NCBI GenBank assembly: GCA_046582565.1
Contig: JAYGED010000139.1
Span: forward strand, 1-41,815
Source: JAYGED01 sp046582565
Lineage (GTDB): Bacteria > Pseudomonadota > Alphaproteobacteria > JAAXGF01
Direction of reading: 5' to 3'
Length of the DNA: 41,815 nt
Within the stretch, counting starts at the first letter, position 1, and every line of letters starts with the position of its first letter. Shown here piece by piece: positions 1-8,509 of the stretch. The notes beneath the pieces were generated by a model that was not told where the DNA came from, ran no database searches, and saw nothing but the letters and a program-made list of their open reading frames with translations. The position numbers were made by a program, and so were the translations under genes.

Positions 1-741
1 CTCGCGCAGCTCCCGTTTCACGTCGCCGATGGTGTATTCGCGGTCGTGGAAGATCGAGGCGGCGAGCACCGCGTCGGCTCCGGCGGCGATCGCCTGGTGG
101 AAATGCTCGGCGCGCGCGGCGCCGCCCGAGGCGATGACCGGCACGTTGACCGCCGCGGCGACCGCGCCGACCAGCTCCAGATCGTAGCCCGAGCGGGTGC
201 CGTCGCGGTCCCAGCTGGTCAGCAACAGCTCGCCCGCGCCCAGGGCCACCACGTCGCGGGCCCAGGTGATGGCGTCGCGGCCAGCGCTTTCCTTGCCCGA
301 GCGGATCAGCACCTCGTAGCCGCCGTTCGCCTTGCGGGCATCGATGGCGACCACGGCGCATTGGCTGCCGAAGCGGGTGGCGATTTCGCCGATCAGTTCA
401 GGCCGTTCGACCGCCGCCGTATTCAGCGACACCTTGTCGGCCCCGGCTTCGAGCAGGTCCTGGGCATTTTGAATGCTACGCACGCCACCGCCGACGGTGA
501 GCGGGATGGACAGCTCGGCGCGTACCCGGCGCACGGTATCGAGCTGAGTGCCGCGCGCCTCGGTGGTCGCCGAGACATCGAGCACCACCAGCTCGTCAGC
601 ACCCTGGGCTTCATAGAGGGCGCCCAGCTCGGCCGGGTCGCCGGCATCGCGCAGGCCCTGGAACTTGACGCCCTTGACGACGCGGCCATGGCTCACATCG
701 AGGCAGGGGATAACGCGGACGCACAATCCGGTCTGGGACAT
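1..741 (-). CDS. hisF: Imidazole glycerol phosphate synthase, cyclase subunit HisF (3' end cut off)
   Basis: With HisH this subunit makes imidazole glycerol phosphate and AICAR from PRFAR in cytosolic histidine synthesis. The translated minus strand begins MSQTGLCVRVIPCLDV, giving the catalytic Asp in CLDV (residue 15), followed by GRVVKGVKFQGLRDAGDP. Later come the phosphate-binding VGGGVRS, KVSLNTAAV, the second catalytic Asp in VAIDAR, and LLTSWDRDGT, all typical HisF barrel motifs. The reading frame is open to base 1 and ends in AASIFHDREYTIGDVKREL, so only the last few residues are outside the window. The ATG at 741-739 lies 2 bases after the hisH stop, which implies co-transcription. 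HisA shares the barrel fold, but the CLDV and NTAAV motifs favour HisF. Confidence 0.96.
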   Translation of the reverse strand, partial: MSQTGLCVRVIPCLDVSHGRVVKGVKFQGLRDAGDPAELGALYEAQGADELVVLDVSATTEARGTQLDTVRRVRAELSIPLTVGGGVRSIQNAQDLLEAGADKVSLNTAAVERPELIGEIATRFGSQCAVVAIDARKANGGYEVLIRSGKESAGRDAITWARDVVALGAGELLLTSWDRDGTRSGYDLELVGAVAAAVNVPVIASGGAARAEHFHQAIAAGADAVLAASIFHDREYTIGDVKRELRE

Positions 742-743
742 GG

Positions 744-1358
744 TCAGGCGGTCCTTTCCAGCCATCGCGCCATCAGTGCCTGGCCCCAGGCGCTGGACAG
801 TTCGGGATGGAACTGGCAGGCGAGCAAGGGCCCGCGCTCCAGGGCGGCGATGAAGGGGCCGCCGTGATCGGCGGTTGCCACCGCCCAATCGTCTGGCCAG
901 TCTTCCGGCAGGGGCGGCGCCGCTTTGTAGGAATTTGCGAAATAGCCGTGGCCGCTCTCGATCAGGCTGCAGCCCGGGCCCGCCTCGACCCGGTTCCAGC
1001 CCAGTTGCGGGCACCGCACGGTATCGGGCAACCGGGTTATTTTGCCGGGGATGATGCCGAGGCCGTGGACCTGTGGGCTTTCCTCGCTCTCCTCGAACAG
1101 AAGCTGCAGGCCGACACAGACGGCGAAGGTCGCACGGCCGGCCTTGATCCGCGCGGCCAGGGGATCGGCGAAGCCCTGCTCGCGGATATGGCTGATCGAT
1201 GCGGCGAAGGCGCCGACGCCGGGCATGACCACCCGCTGAGCCGCCTCGATCTGATCGGCGGTCTCGACCATCTCAACGGTCGCGTCGAGGCGCTGGAAGG
1301 CGGCCTTTACCGAGGCCAGATTGGCGGTGCCGGTCGGGACGATGAGGACGTCGCTCAC
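744..1358 (-). CDS. hisH: Imidazole glycerol phosphate synthase, glutaminase subunit HisH
   Basis: This is the class I glutamine amidotransferase that supplies ammonia to HisF. The protein is 204 residues, normal for HisH. The catalytic triad is visible: Cys81 in FAVCVGLQLLFEES, and His184/Glu186 in CQFHPELS. The N-terminus has VPTGTANLASV, matching the E. coli-like TGxANLxSV motif, and LGWNRV is also conserved. The start codon overlaps the hisB stop by four bases (ATGA), and the stop is 2 bases before hisF, so hisB, hisH and hisF are likely translationally coupled. hisA, which often sits between hisH and hisF, is absent here. Confidence 0.96.
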   Translation of the reverse strand: MSDVLIVPTGTANLASVKAAFQRLDATVEMVETADQIEAAQRVVMPGVGAFAASISHIREQGFADPLAARIKAGRATFAVCVGLQLLFEESEESPQVHGLGIIPGKITRLPDTVRCPQLGWNRVEAGPGCSLIESGHGYFANSYKAAPPLPEDWPDDWAVATADHGGPFIAALERGPLLACQFHPELSSAWGQALMARWLERTA

Positions 1359-1942
1359 AGCACCCCCTTGGTGCTCGGTACGCCGCCCTCCCCGGTTTGA
1401 ACTACGGCTTGGCGGAGCGCCAGGGCGAGGGCCTTGAAGGCAGCCTCGGCGCGGTGGTGGTCGTTCTCGCCGCGCAAGATTTCCACATGCAGCGTCGCCC
1501 GCGCCGCTGTCGCCAGGGAGCGCAGAACATGACCGATGTTTTCGCAGGCCAGGCCGCCGAGAGCCTCGCGTTTGAGCCCCAGCTCGACATAGGCGTAGGG
1601 CCGGCCCGACAGATCGATGACGGCGCGCGCCAGGGCTTCATCCAGGGGCGCGTAGGCCGAGCCGAAACGGGTGATCCCCGCCCTCTGCCCAAGCGCCTCA
1701 TCAATCGCCGCCCCCAAGACCAGGGCGCAATCCTCGGCGGTGTGGTGATCGTCGATATGGAGATCGCCCTTGCAGCTCAAGGTAAGATCGAACCGGGCAT
1801 GCTTGGCCAGGGTGCCTAGCATATGATCGAGAAAGCTGATGCCGGTGGCGACCTCGGCGATACCCGTGCCGTCGAGGTTCAGCGCGACCGAAATTTCGGT
1901 CTCTTTGGTTTTGCGGGATAGTTCGGCTTTGCGTGCGCTCAT
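1355..1942 (-). CDS. hisB: Imidazoleglycerol-phosphate dehydratase HisB
   Basis: This is the monofunctional IGP dehydratase, the manganese enzyme that makes imidazole acetol phosphate. The protein is about 195 residues, as expected without a HisB phosphatase domain. Metal-binding motifs are present in order: GISFLDHMLGTLAKH near residue 40, DDHHTAEDCALVLG, and the repeat-equivalent ENIGHVLRSLA and ENDHHRAEAAFKALA. I chose the ATG at 1942, which gives MSARKAELSRKTKETEIS. The frame is open further upstream to 2002, but that start would run into the hisG coding end and adds unconserved residues. It lies 10 bases after hisG and overlaps hisH by 4 bases. Confidence 0.96.
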   Translation of the reverse strand: MSARKAELSRKTKETEISVALNLDGTGIAEVATGISFLDHMLGTLAKHARFDLTLSCKGDLHIDDHHTAEDCALVLGAAIDEALGQRAGITRFGSAYAPLDEALARAVIDLSGRPYAYVELGLKREALGGLACENIGHVLRSLATAARATLHVEILRGENDHHRAEAAFKALALALRQAVVQTGEGGVPSTKGVL

Positions 1943-1952
1943 CGTCGGCCTC

Positions 1953-2828
1953 TCAGGGTACGATTTGGGCGATTTCGATAACCACGATATCGGTGCCGCC
2001 ACAGGCCTTGATCTCGGGGATGGCGCGGGCCAGAACCTCGCGCGGCACCGCCGCCTTTACCGCAAAGCCCTGACCGGCGTTGAGCGGCGATACGGTCGGC
2101 TCGCGCATGCAGGGCATGGCCGCAATCAGCTCATCGAGGCGGTCGGCCGGCACGTTGACCTCAACCATCACCCGCTTGCGCGCTTCGAGCACGGCGCGCA
2201 AGACCAGCACGAACCGCTCCACGCGGTCGCGCCGCTCGGCATCTTCGAGAAGCTTCGGGTTGGCGTAGAGCCGGGTCGACGAGGTCATCAATTGATCGGT
2301 GATGACCAGATTATTGGCCTCCAGGGTCGCGCCGGTGGCGGTCACATCGACGATATAGTCGGCGTCCTCGGGCGGGAATACCTCGGTGGCGCCGAAGGCG
2401 CGCAGGATGCGCCCATCAAGCTTGCGGTCCGCAAGCCAGGCGCGGGTCAGATTGGAGTATTCCGTGGCCACCACGAAAGGCTTGTCGGCATTCGCGGTGT
2501 TTTCCAGAAACTCGGGCGTTGTGGCGGCCACCAGCTGAATGGGATTGAGCTCGGTATCGAGCAGCTCGACCAGTTCGAGATCGAGTTCGGCGACCCAATC
2601 GGCGCCGGCGAAACCAATATCGCGCGATCCCTCCTGGAGCATTTCGACCATGTTCTGAGGCTTGAGGAACTTGACCTCATAGTCATCCAGTGAGATGCGC
2701 GGCCGGTATTCCCGAGGGCCATGGGCGAGCCGGATGCCGGCGTCTGCCAGCAGACGCACCACTTCCTCTTGCATGCGCCCCTTGGGCAGGCCAAGGCGGA
2801 TGGGCGGCTGATCCGAAGATCCCGTCAT
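1953..2828 (-). CDS. hisG: ATP phosphoribosyltransferase HisG, long form
   Basis: HisG catalyses the first committed step of histidine synthesis, joining ATP and PRPP. The protein has 291 residues, which is the long homohexameric form with a C-terminal ACT-like histidine-sensing domain, so no HisZ partner is needed. Visible motifs are LGLPKGRMQEEVV at the N-terminus, DIGFAGADWVAE, and the PRPP loop region VDVTATGATLEANNL. The C-terminal part (about residues 210-291) begins RKRVMVEVNVPADRL and ends IVVIEIAQIVP. It heads the hisG-hisB-hisH-hisF run. The long form predicts allosteric inhibition by histidine. Confidence 0.95.
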   Translation of the reverse strand: MTGSSDQPPIRLGLPKGRMQEEVVRLLADAGIRLAHGPREYRPRISLDDYEVKFLKPQNMVEMLQEGSRDIGFAGADWVAELDLELVELLDTELNPIQLVAATTPEFLENTANADKPFVVATEYSNLTRAWLADRKLDGRILRAFGATEVFPPEDADYIVDVTATGATLEANNLVITDQLMTSSTRLYANPKLLEDAERRDRVERFVLVLRAVLEARKRVMVEVNVPADRLDELIAAMPCMREPTVSPLNAGQGFAVKAAVPREVLARAIPEIKACGGTDIVVIEIAQIVP

Positions 2829-2920
2829 AAATTTCGTTCCCGTACTGTCGTCGTTGGTGAGGGCGCAGTTATTAGCCCATTCACCAGGGCGGCGGCAAGG
2901 AGATTTAACAATCTCCTATC
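2829..2920. other. glnT-hisG intergenic gap (92 bp)
   Basis: The gap lies between the ligase gene and hisG on the minus strand. It holds the hairpin at 2898-2917 and no ORF. A hisG promoter would have to lie here if the his genes are transcribed independently of the upstream operon, but I saw no convincing -35/-10 pair. Confidence 0.5.
2898..2917 (-). terminator. Hairpin just downstream of the GlnT-like gene
   Basis: AGGAGATT and AATCTCCT form a perfect 8-bp stem with a four-base loop, three bases beyond the ligase stop codon. In the direction of transcription it is followed by only two T residues, so it is at best a weak intrinsic terminator. It may instead stabilise the 3' end of the mRNA. 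It separates the sox/glnT operon from hisG. Confidence 0.5.
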
Positions 2921-4228
2921 TTAGCAATCCAGCGTGTTGTCGCGTTCCCATTGACTTAAGGACCGGGAATAGCTGTCCCATTCTTCGAGCTTAAGCTTGA
3001 CGAAGGCGGAGACCAGCTCATCACCGAGATAAGTCCGCGCCACGCTGCTTTTATCGAACAGGCGCACAGCGTCGAGCATGTTGAGCGGCAGCTTCTTGAC
3101 GTTTTTTAGGCGATGGCCTTCCTGATACATGTCGATATCCAGGCGCTTGCCCGGGTCGCGCTTGTTGGCCATGCCGTCGAGGCCGGCGGCGGCCAAGGCG
3201 GCTTGCATGAGATAGGGGTTGGCGGCGCCGTCCATGAGGCGCAGCTCGAAGCGCCCCTGGTCGGGAATACGGATCATATGGGTGCGGTTGTTGCCCGTGT
3301 AGGTCACCGTATTGGGCGCCCAGGTGGCGCCCGACGTGGTCACCGGGGCGTTGAGGCGCTTGTAGCTGTTGACCGTGGGGTTGAACAGGGCGGTGAGGCT
3401 ATCGGCGCTGTGCATGATGCCGCCGAGGAAGTGATAGGCCTTCTTCGACAGGCCGAGTTCGCCGCGCTTGTCATGGAACAGGTTTTTCTTGCCCGTCTTG
3501 TCCCACAGGGAAACATGAGCGTGACAGCCGTTGCCGGTGAGGCCAGTGAAGGGCTTGGGCATGAAGGTGGCGCGCTGGCCGTGCGCTTCGGCGATGGTCC
3601 TGGTCATGTATTTGAAGAACACATGGCGATCCGCGGTGATCAGAGCATCGTCATAGTCCCAGTTCATCTCGAACTGGCCGTTGCCATCCTCATGGTCATT
3701 TTGGTACGGCCCCCAGCCGAGCTTGATCATGCCGTTGCAGATTTCGGTGATGACATCGAAATTCCGGGTCAGCGCGGTCTGGTCGTAGCAGGGCTTGGGC
3801 TGAGTATCGCGGGTGTCGGCAATGGCGCTGCCGTCGGCATTGATCAGGAAAAACTCACATTCGACGCCGGTCTTGATGCGGTAGCCCTTCTTCGCGGCGG
3901 CGGCAATCTGGCGCTTGAGCACGATACGGGGGGCTTGCTCGACGGGCTTGCCCTCCATCCATAGATCACTGGCCAGCCAGGCGACCTCGGGCTTCCAGGG
4001 AAGCTGGATCAGGCTGGTCGGGTCGGGCACCGCGAACAGGTCCGGGTGGGCCGGGGTCATGTCCAGCCAGGAGGCGAAACCGGCGAAACCGGCGCCATCC
4101 TTCTGCATGGCGCCGATGGCGCGGGCCGGCACCAGCTTGGCACGCAGCACGCCGAACAGATCGACAAAGCTGATGAAGAAATATTTGATTTTCTTGTCTT
4201 TGGCGACTTTTGCCAGATCGATGGCCAT
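2921..4228 (-). CDS. glnT: GlnT/GmaS-family glutamine-synthetase-like amide ligase
   Basis: This is a glutamine-synthetase-fold ATP-dependent ligase of 435 residues, the length of rhizobial GlnT and of gamma-glutamylmethylamide synthetase (GmaS). Metal and substrate motifs are visible: GVECEFF near residues 121-127 (Glu123, Glu125), HEDGNGQFEMNW near 179-190, NGCHAHVSLW near 233-242, and the C-terminal catalytic segment RFELRLMDGAANPYL. It begins 21 bases after the regulator gene, with GGGAGG in front of its ATG, so it is the last gene of the sox operon. The neighbouring sarcosine-oxidase-like subunits favour a role in making a gamma-glutamyl amide from an amine rather than bulk ammonia assimilation. 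That assignment is an inference. A plain type III glutamine synthetase remains possible. Confidence 0.8.
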   Translation of the reverse strand: MAIDLAKVAKDKKIKYFFISFVDLFGVLRAKLVPARAIGAMQKDGAGFAGFASWLDMTPAHPDLFAVPDPTSLIQLPWKPEVAWLASDLWMEGKPVEQAPRIVLKRQIAAAAKKGYRIKTGVECEFFLINADGSAIADTRDTQPKPCYDQTALTRNFDVITEICNGMIKLGWGPYQNDHEDGNGQFEMNWDYDDALITADRHVFFKYMTRTIAEAHGQRATFMPKPFTGLTGNGCHAHVSLWDKTGKKNLFHDKRGELGLSKKAYHFLGGIMHSADSLTALFNPTVNSYKRLNAPVTTSGATWAPNTVTYTGNNRTHMIRIPDQGRFELRLMDGAANPYLMQAALAAAGLDGMANKRDPGKRLDIDMYQEGHRLKNVKKLPLNMLDAVRLFDKSSVARTYLGDELVSAFVKLKLEEWDSYSRSLSQWERDNTLDC

Positions 4229-4249
4229 GACAGCCTCCCTTACTGATGA

Positions 4250-4879
4250 TTATTTCTCGGCGCCGTGCAGATAGGCGATAACGGTAATGAAATTACAGGG
4301 TAAATCGTCGAGCGATTCTGGGCCATGGGGCACGCTGGCGTCGAAGAACAGAGAATCGCCCACTTTCATGGTGTAAATACGGTCGCCGTGACGATAGCTC
4401 ATGCCGCCGCTGAGGATATAAATAAATTCTGATCCGGCATGCTGAAAAAACGGGAAGATTTCCGACTCGTCGGTCAGGGTGATCATATAGGGCTCGACCG
4501 CCACAGACTTATCCTGGGAATGGCCGAGCAGCAGATATTCATGGCCGTTTCGGGTGCCGCGGCGTTCGATCTTGAGGCCCTGGCCGGCGGGCACGAAGGT
4601 CGCGTCGTGGCGTTCCTCGAATTGCTGGAAAAGTGCTGTGACGGGCACGTTAAGCGCGCCGGACAGAGCCGACAGGGTGCTCAGGGACGGCGAGGTCAGG
4701 CCGTTCTCGATCTTCGAAATCATGCCCGACGACAGGCCCGCAAGCTTGGCCAGTTCGGTGACCCGCATGTCGAGCTTCTTGCGCAACGCCCGCACCTGGC
4801 GGCCGATCGCCGCTTCGAGATCGCCGTCGCGGTTTTCGACCAGGGAATGAGGATCCTGGAAGGGTGATTTTTTTTTCAT
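4250..4879 (-). CDS. XRE-family regulator with C-terminal cupin domain
   Basis: This is a 209-residue transcription factor with an N-terminal helix-turn-helix (about residues 24-80; KLAGLSSGMISKIENGLTSPS) and a C-terminal cupin fold (about 125-205; HAGSEFIYILSGG and SLFFDASVPHG). This architecture is that of PuuR and related regulators that sense small metabolites through the cupin. I chose the ATG at 4879 because it overlaps the soxG stop in an ATGA junction; upstream extensions would overlap soxG further. A run of nine A residues follows the start codon directly. Its position between soxG and the ligase gene suggests it controls this operon, probably in response to the amine substrate. Confidence 0.88.
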   Translation of the reverse strand: MKKKSPFQDPHSLVENRDGDLEAAIGRQVRALRKKLDMRVTELAKLAGLSSGMISKIENGLTSPSLSTLSALSGALNVPVTALFQQFEERHDATFVPAGQGLKIERRGTRNGHEYLLLGHSQDKSVAVEPYMITLTDESEIFPFFQHAGSEFIYILSGGMSYRHGDRIYTMKVGDSLFFDASVPHGPESLDDLPCNFITVIAYLHGAEK

Positions 4880-5580
4880 GTATCGAGTGTGCGCAAGGCA
4901 TTGAGCCCGACCGGCACACCGCCCCATTCCCCCATGGCGTCCAGCAGGCACGTCCAGATAAACCCCGCCGAGGCGCTGTCCGTGAGCAGATGGTAGGCCA
5001 GGGTGTCACCAGCATCGGCGCGAATCACGATGCCGTTGAGCCGGGCGATGGAGGTCTGGGCGATTGCGAGATGCGGGAATTTATGGGGCCGGAGATCGAC
5101 GCCGCAGATTTTGGCGAACATGGCGTCCGCATGGCTGCCGCTGAGCATGAACCAGCAGTTGGTGTCGGCGCGCGGCACCGGATAGACGCCGGGATCCGGG
5201 TCCGGCGACCAGGCCTCGGTGATGGCCGCGCAAAGGCCGCTCTCGCAGGCCAGGTCCGAGAGGATCAGCACCTCGCTGTCGGCCAGGCGGGCGACCAGGG
5301 AGCCGTCGTCCTGAAGTATGCTCATGTTGTTGTCGGGGCTGATCACCAGGCCTTGGGCGGCGGGCCAGCTTTGCGCCTCGCGGCCCTTGAAGCCGGCGCG
5401 GGGCAGGGCCGATAGATCGCAGATCGCCAGGCTGTTGGCCTGTTCAACTTCGGCTTCCAGATCCTCGCCGAAACTCATGGCGCAGGCCGTGCCGGAGACC
5501 TCGGCGAATTCCGCGCCAAGTTCCGCGAGCTGGCGGTATAGGGGGCTGCGCGATAGCTTATCCTGGGGACTAAGGCTCAC
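4876..5580 (-). CDS. soxG: Sarcosine oxidase gamma-like subunit (SoxG/MgdD family)
   Basis: This is the gamma subunit of a heterotetrameric sarcosine oxidase or N-methylglutamate dehydrogenase. In that family it is a GcvT-like fold packing against the folate domain of the alpha subunit. The protein is 234 residues. Recognisable stretches are FAKICGVDLRPHKF and QTSIARLNGIVIR in the C-terminal half, and YHLLTDSASAGF near the end. The start is a GTG at 5580, one base after the soxA stop, with AGGAG inside the end of soxA. The stop overlaps the regulator start. The N-terminal 80 residues are less conserved to my eye. Confidence 0.87.
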   Translation of the reverse strand: MSLSPQDKLSRSPLYRQLAELGAEFAEVSGTACAMSFGEDLEAEVEQANSLAICDLSALPRAGFKGREAQSWPAAQGLVISPDNNMSILQDDGSLVARLADSEVLILSDLACESGLCAAITEAWSPDPDPGVYPVPRADTNCWFMLSGSHADAMFAKICGVDLRPHKFPHLAIAQTSIARLNGIVIRADAGDTLAYHLLTDSASAGFIWTCLLDAMGEWGGVPVGLNALRTLDT

Positions 5581-5581
5581 G

Positions 5582-8509
5582 TCACATCTCCTGGCGCTTG
5601 CCGTCGGGATCGTAGAACGGCAGGGCGACGACCTCGGCGGTTATCATGCGGCCCTGCTCGATCTTGATCTCGAAGCGCTTGCCGATTTCGGATTGGTCGG
5701 GCGCCACATAGGCGAGGCCGATGATCTTGTTCAAGATTTCCGAGCGGGCGCAGGAGGTGACCCGGCCGGTGATCTCCGTGCCGCGAATAACCAGATGGCA
5801 CTCCTTGGGCGCCGGATCGTCCGGCTCGACTAGAATGAAGCCGACCAGCTTGCGCTCCAGGCCGTTGGCAAGCTGGATGGCGATCGAGCGCATGCCGACG
5901 AAATAGGGCTTCTTGCGGGCCAGCGCCCAGGCCATGTCGGCTTCATGGGGATGGGTCAGCCCGTCGGTATCCTGATTGATGATGATATGGCCCTTCTCGA
6001 GCCTGAGAACCCGCTGGGCCTCAATGCCGAAGGGAAGAATATTCTCCTCGGAGCCGGCGTCCATGAGGGCGTCCCACAGGGCCTCGCCCTGGCTCGACGG
6101 CACATGGATTTCATAGCCCAACTCGCCGACGAAGCCGATGCGAATGATGCGTGCCGGAATGCCCGCCACATGGCCCTCACGCACCCCCATATAGGGCAGC
6201 GCCTCGCCGTCCAGGGCCACGTCGTCGCAGAGCCTGGCCAGCACATCGCGCGCCTTGGGCCCGGCGATGTTGACCCCGGCGTAGGAGGCAGTGCTGTTGA
6301 TGACGCAGACATCGAGCCGCCATTGGGCGTTGTAGAACAGCATGGTCTGATAGACCGCGCCCGCGCCGCCGGTGGTGGCGGTGACGTAGAAATGATTGTC
6401 GCGGAAGCGGCAGGCGACACCGTCGTCGGTGATAACCCCGGTCTGGTCGGTCATCAGCACATAGCGGGCGCGGCCGACCGGTTGCTTGATATAGGCGAAG
6501 GTATAGATGCGGTTGAGGAATTCGGCGGCGTCCGGGCCATGCACTTCGATGCCGCCCAGGGTCGAGACATCGATGATCCCGACGTTCTCGCGCACTGCCA
6601 TGATCTCGGCGCGGATGTTTGCGTCCCGGCTCTCGGCCGGGCCGTAATATTCGGGCCGCATCCATTGACCGGCCACCATCATCTTGGCGCCGGCTTCGAT
6701 ATGGCGGTGGTGCAGCGCGGTCTCGCGCACCGGCTCGAATGAACGCCCGGCGAGATGGCCGAAGGTCTCCGCCGAGACCGGCGGCCGCGAGGTCGTCGTG
6801 CCGGTCTCATTGATGGTCCTGCCGGTCGCCTTGGCGGCGATCCGCACCGACGGCAGGGAGGAATGGCGGCCCTGGCTCGGCCCCATGCCGACCGTCGAGA
6901 AGCGCTTGAGCAGCTCGATATTGTCATAGCCCTCGGCGATCGCGTTGAGGATGTCGGCGGTCTGCAGATCTTCATCGAAATCGACAAAATCCTTACCGTC
7001 GGGATGGGCGAAGATGGGCCAGGGGTAATTCGGGCTGGCGCCCCCATCCATCGTTCCGGCGCCCTTGGCCTTGGCCGTCGGTTTGCGCCCCGCCTCGAAG
7101 CCGGCGTCCTTGGCCGCTGCCCAGCCGGCGAGATGACCGTCGTTGAGGGCCGCCTCCAGGCTATAGGCGCTGTTGACCGAACCGGCGGCGAATAGATGCG
7201 CCGGCAGTTTATCGATCACGAAAGCGGCCTCGGCCTCGTCGTAGCGCATGGCGCCGCGCGCGTGATGAATCAAATTGGCGGTGCCGTGATAGCCCACGGA
7301 AACGGTGATCAAATCACAGGCGAAGCGATCCCTGGTCTTGGCAAGTGTTCCCTCGCCGGTGATCCTGGCGATACGCGCGCCGACAACACCGCGGTTGCCG
7401 CGTGTCGCCACGGCCTCGGCAATGACCGTCTCGTGGATGACCGGCACACCGCGCAGGGCGACAGCGCTTTGCCGCTCGCAAGGCTCCGCGGCGGGCCTGG
7501 GGTCGACCACGCAGGCTACATCGACGCCGGCGTCGAGCAGATCGAGGGCGACGCCATAGCCGTCGCTGTTGGCCGCCACCACCACGGCGCGCTTGCCCGG
7601 GCGCACGCCATAGAGGTGGATCATGCGCTGCGCCGCCGAGCCCATCATAATGCCGGGCAGGTCGTTGTTGCGGAACACCATGGGCTGTTCATAGGAGCCG
7701 GTGGCGACGATCACGGCGGCGGCCCTGAGCTTGAACATGCGATTGCCCTGAAACAGGGGCAGCCAGTTGTCGGTGAACCAGCCGTTGCACAGGGCGTCGG
7801 TCAGGACTCGGATGTTGTCGGTGCGCTCGATCTTGGCCGTAAGCTCGGCGCGGCGCTTGGCGGCGGGCTTGGGGTCGGTGTCGAAGCGGGCGTAGTTGAG
7901 GGCGCCGCCGAGGGTTTTGTTCTCCTCGATCAAGAGAACCTCGGCGCCGCTTTTCGCCGCCTGCAAAGCCGCCGCCATGCCGGCGGGTCCGCCGCCGATC
8001 ACGGCGACATCGGCGAACAGATATTGCTTGTCGTAATAGCCGTGGATGGCATCCGGGTTGACCACGCCGAGGCCGGTGAGACGGCGGAACAGCTTTTCCC
8101 ACAGCCGCCAGGGCGAATAGGGCTTGTAGAACGCCTTGTAATAGAAACCGACCGGCATGAAGCGCGCCAGGAATCCAAGCCAGGAGCCGTAATCATTCTC
8201 CAGCCCGCCGAAAACATTCTGGGCTTCCACCACCATGCCGGCCTCGATGGGGCGGCGATCGGCGAGCACGTTGGTCTGGTCGCCGACCTGGACCAGGCTG
8301 TTGGCGTCCTGGCCGCAGCCGGTGAGCACGCCGCGCGGCCGGTGATATTTGAACGAGCGCGACAGCACCAGCTCGCCGTCCGCCATCAGGGCCGAGGCGA
8401 TGGTATCGCCGGCAAAACCCCCATGGCGGCGGCCCTCGAAGGTGAACTCGACCGGCTGGTCGCGGTCGATCAGGGTGCCGGCGGGCGCGTCTAGCCGTGC
8501 AGCGCTCAT
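5582..8509 (-). CDS. soxA: Sarcosine oxidase alpha-like subunit (SoxA/MgdC family)
   Basis: This is the 975-residue alpha subunit, close to the usual length of about 965-1000. In order it has an N-terminal ferredoxin-like domain (about 15-95; SFKYHRPRGVL), a dinucleotide-binding domain with GGGPAG at 172-177, a second nucleotide fold, and a C-terminal GcvT-like tetrahydrofolate domain (about 600-970; FVGELGYEIHVP and LRLEKGHIIINQDTDG). In characterised relatives the alpha subunit binds NAD+ and passes the one-carbon unit to tetrahydrofolate as 5,10-methylene-THF. Its ATG overlaps the soxD stop (ATGA) and soxG follows after one base. Sequence alone does not settle sarcosine, N-methylglutamate or another secondary amine as substrate. 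Confidence 0.93.
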   Translation of the reverse strand: MSAARLDAPAGTLIDRDQPVEFTFEGRRHGGFAGDTIASALMADGELVLSRSFKYHRPRGVLTGCGQDANSLVQVGDQTNVLADRRPIEAGMVVEAQNVFGGLENDYGSWLGFLARFMPVGFYYKAFYKPYSPWRLWEKLFRRLTGLGVVNPDAIHGYYDKQYLFADVAVIGGGPAGMAAALQAAKSGAEVLLIEENKTLGGALNYARFDTDPKPAAKRRAELTAKIERTDNIRVLTDALCNGWFTDNWLPLFQGNRMFKLRAAAVIVATGSYEQPMVFRNNDLPGIMMGSAAQRMIHLYGVRPGKRAVVVAANSDGYGVALDLLDAGVDVACVVDPRPAAEPCERQSAVALRGVPVIHETVIAEAVATRGNRGVVGARIARITGEGTLAKTRDRFACDLITVSVGYHGTANLIHHARGAMRYDEAEAAFVIDKLPAHLFAAGSVNSAYSLEAALNDGHLAGWAAAKDAGFEAGRKPTAKAKGAGTMDGGASPNYPWPIFAHPDGKDFVDFDEDLQTADILNAIAEGYDNIELLKRFSTVGMGPSQGRHSSLPSVRIAAKATGRTINETGTTTSRPPVSAETFGHLAGRSFEPVRETALHHRHIEAGAKMMVAGQWMRPEYYGPAESRDANIRAEIMAVRENVGIIDVSTLGGIEVHGPDAAEFLNRIYTFAYIKQPVGRARYVLMTDQTGVITDDGVACRFRDNHFYVTATTGGAGAVYQTMLFYNAQWRLDVCVINSTASYAGVNIAGPKARDVLARLCDDVALDGEALPYMGVREGHVAGIPARIIRIGFVGELGYEIHVPSSQGEALWDALMDAGSEENILPFGIEAQRVLRLEKGHIIINQDTDGLTHPHEADMAWALARKKPYFVGMRSIAIQLANGLERKLVGFILVEPDDPAPKECHLVIRGTEITGRVTSCARSEILNKIIGLAYVAPDQSEIGKRFEIKIEQGRMITAEVVALPFYDPDGKRQEM

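Noticed and set aside
1943..2002. Upstream extension of hisB
   Set aside because: It would overlap the end of hisG and adds residues without conservation; the ATG at 1942 fits the family length.
7196..8494. Long open frame on the plus strand opposite soxA
   Set aside because: It is antisense to the well-conserved alpha subunit. Its composition (rich in His, Gly, Ala and Asp with no motifs) is typical of shadow frames in GC-rich genes.
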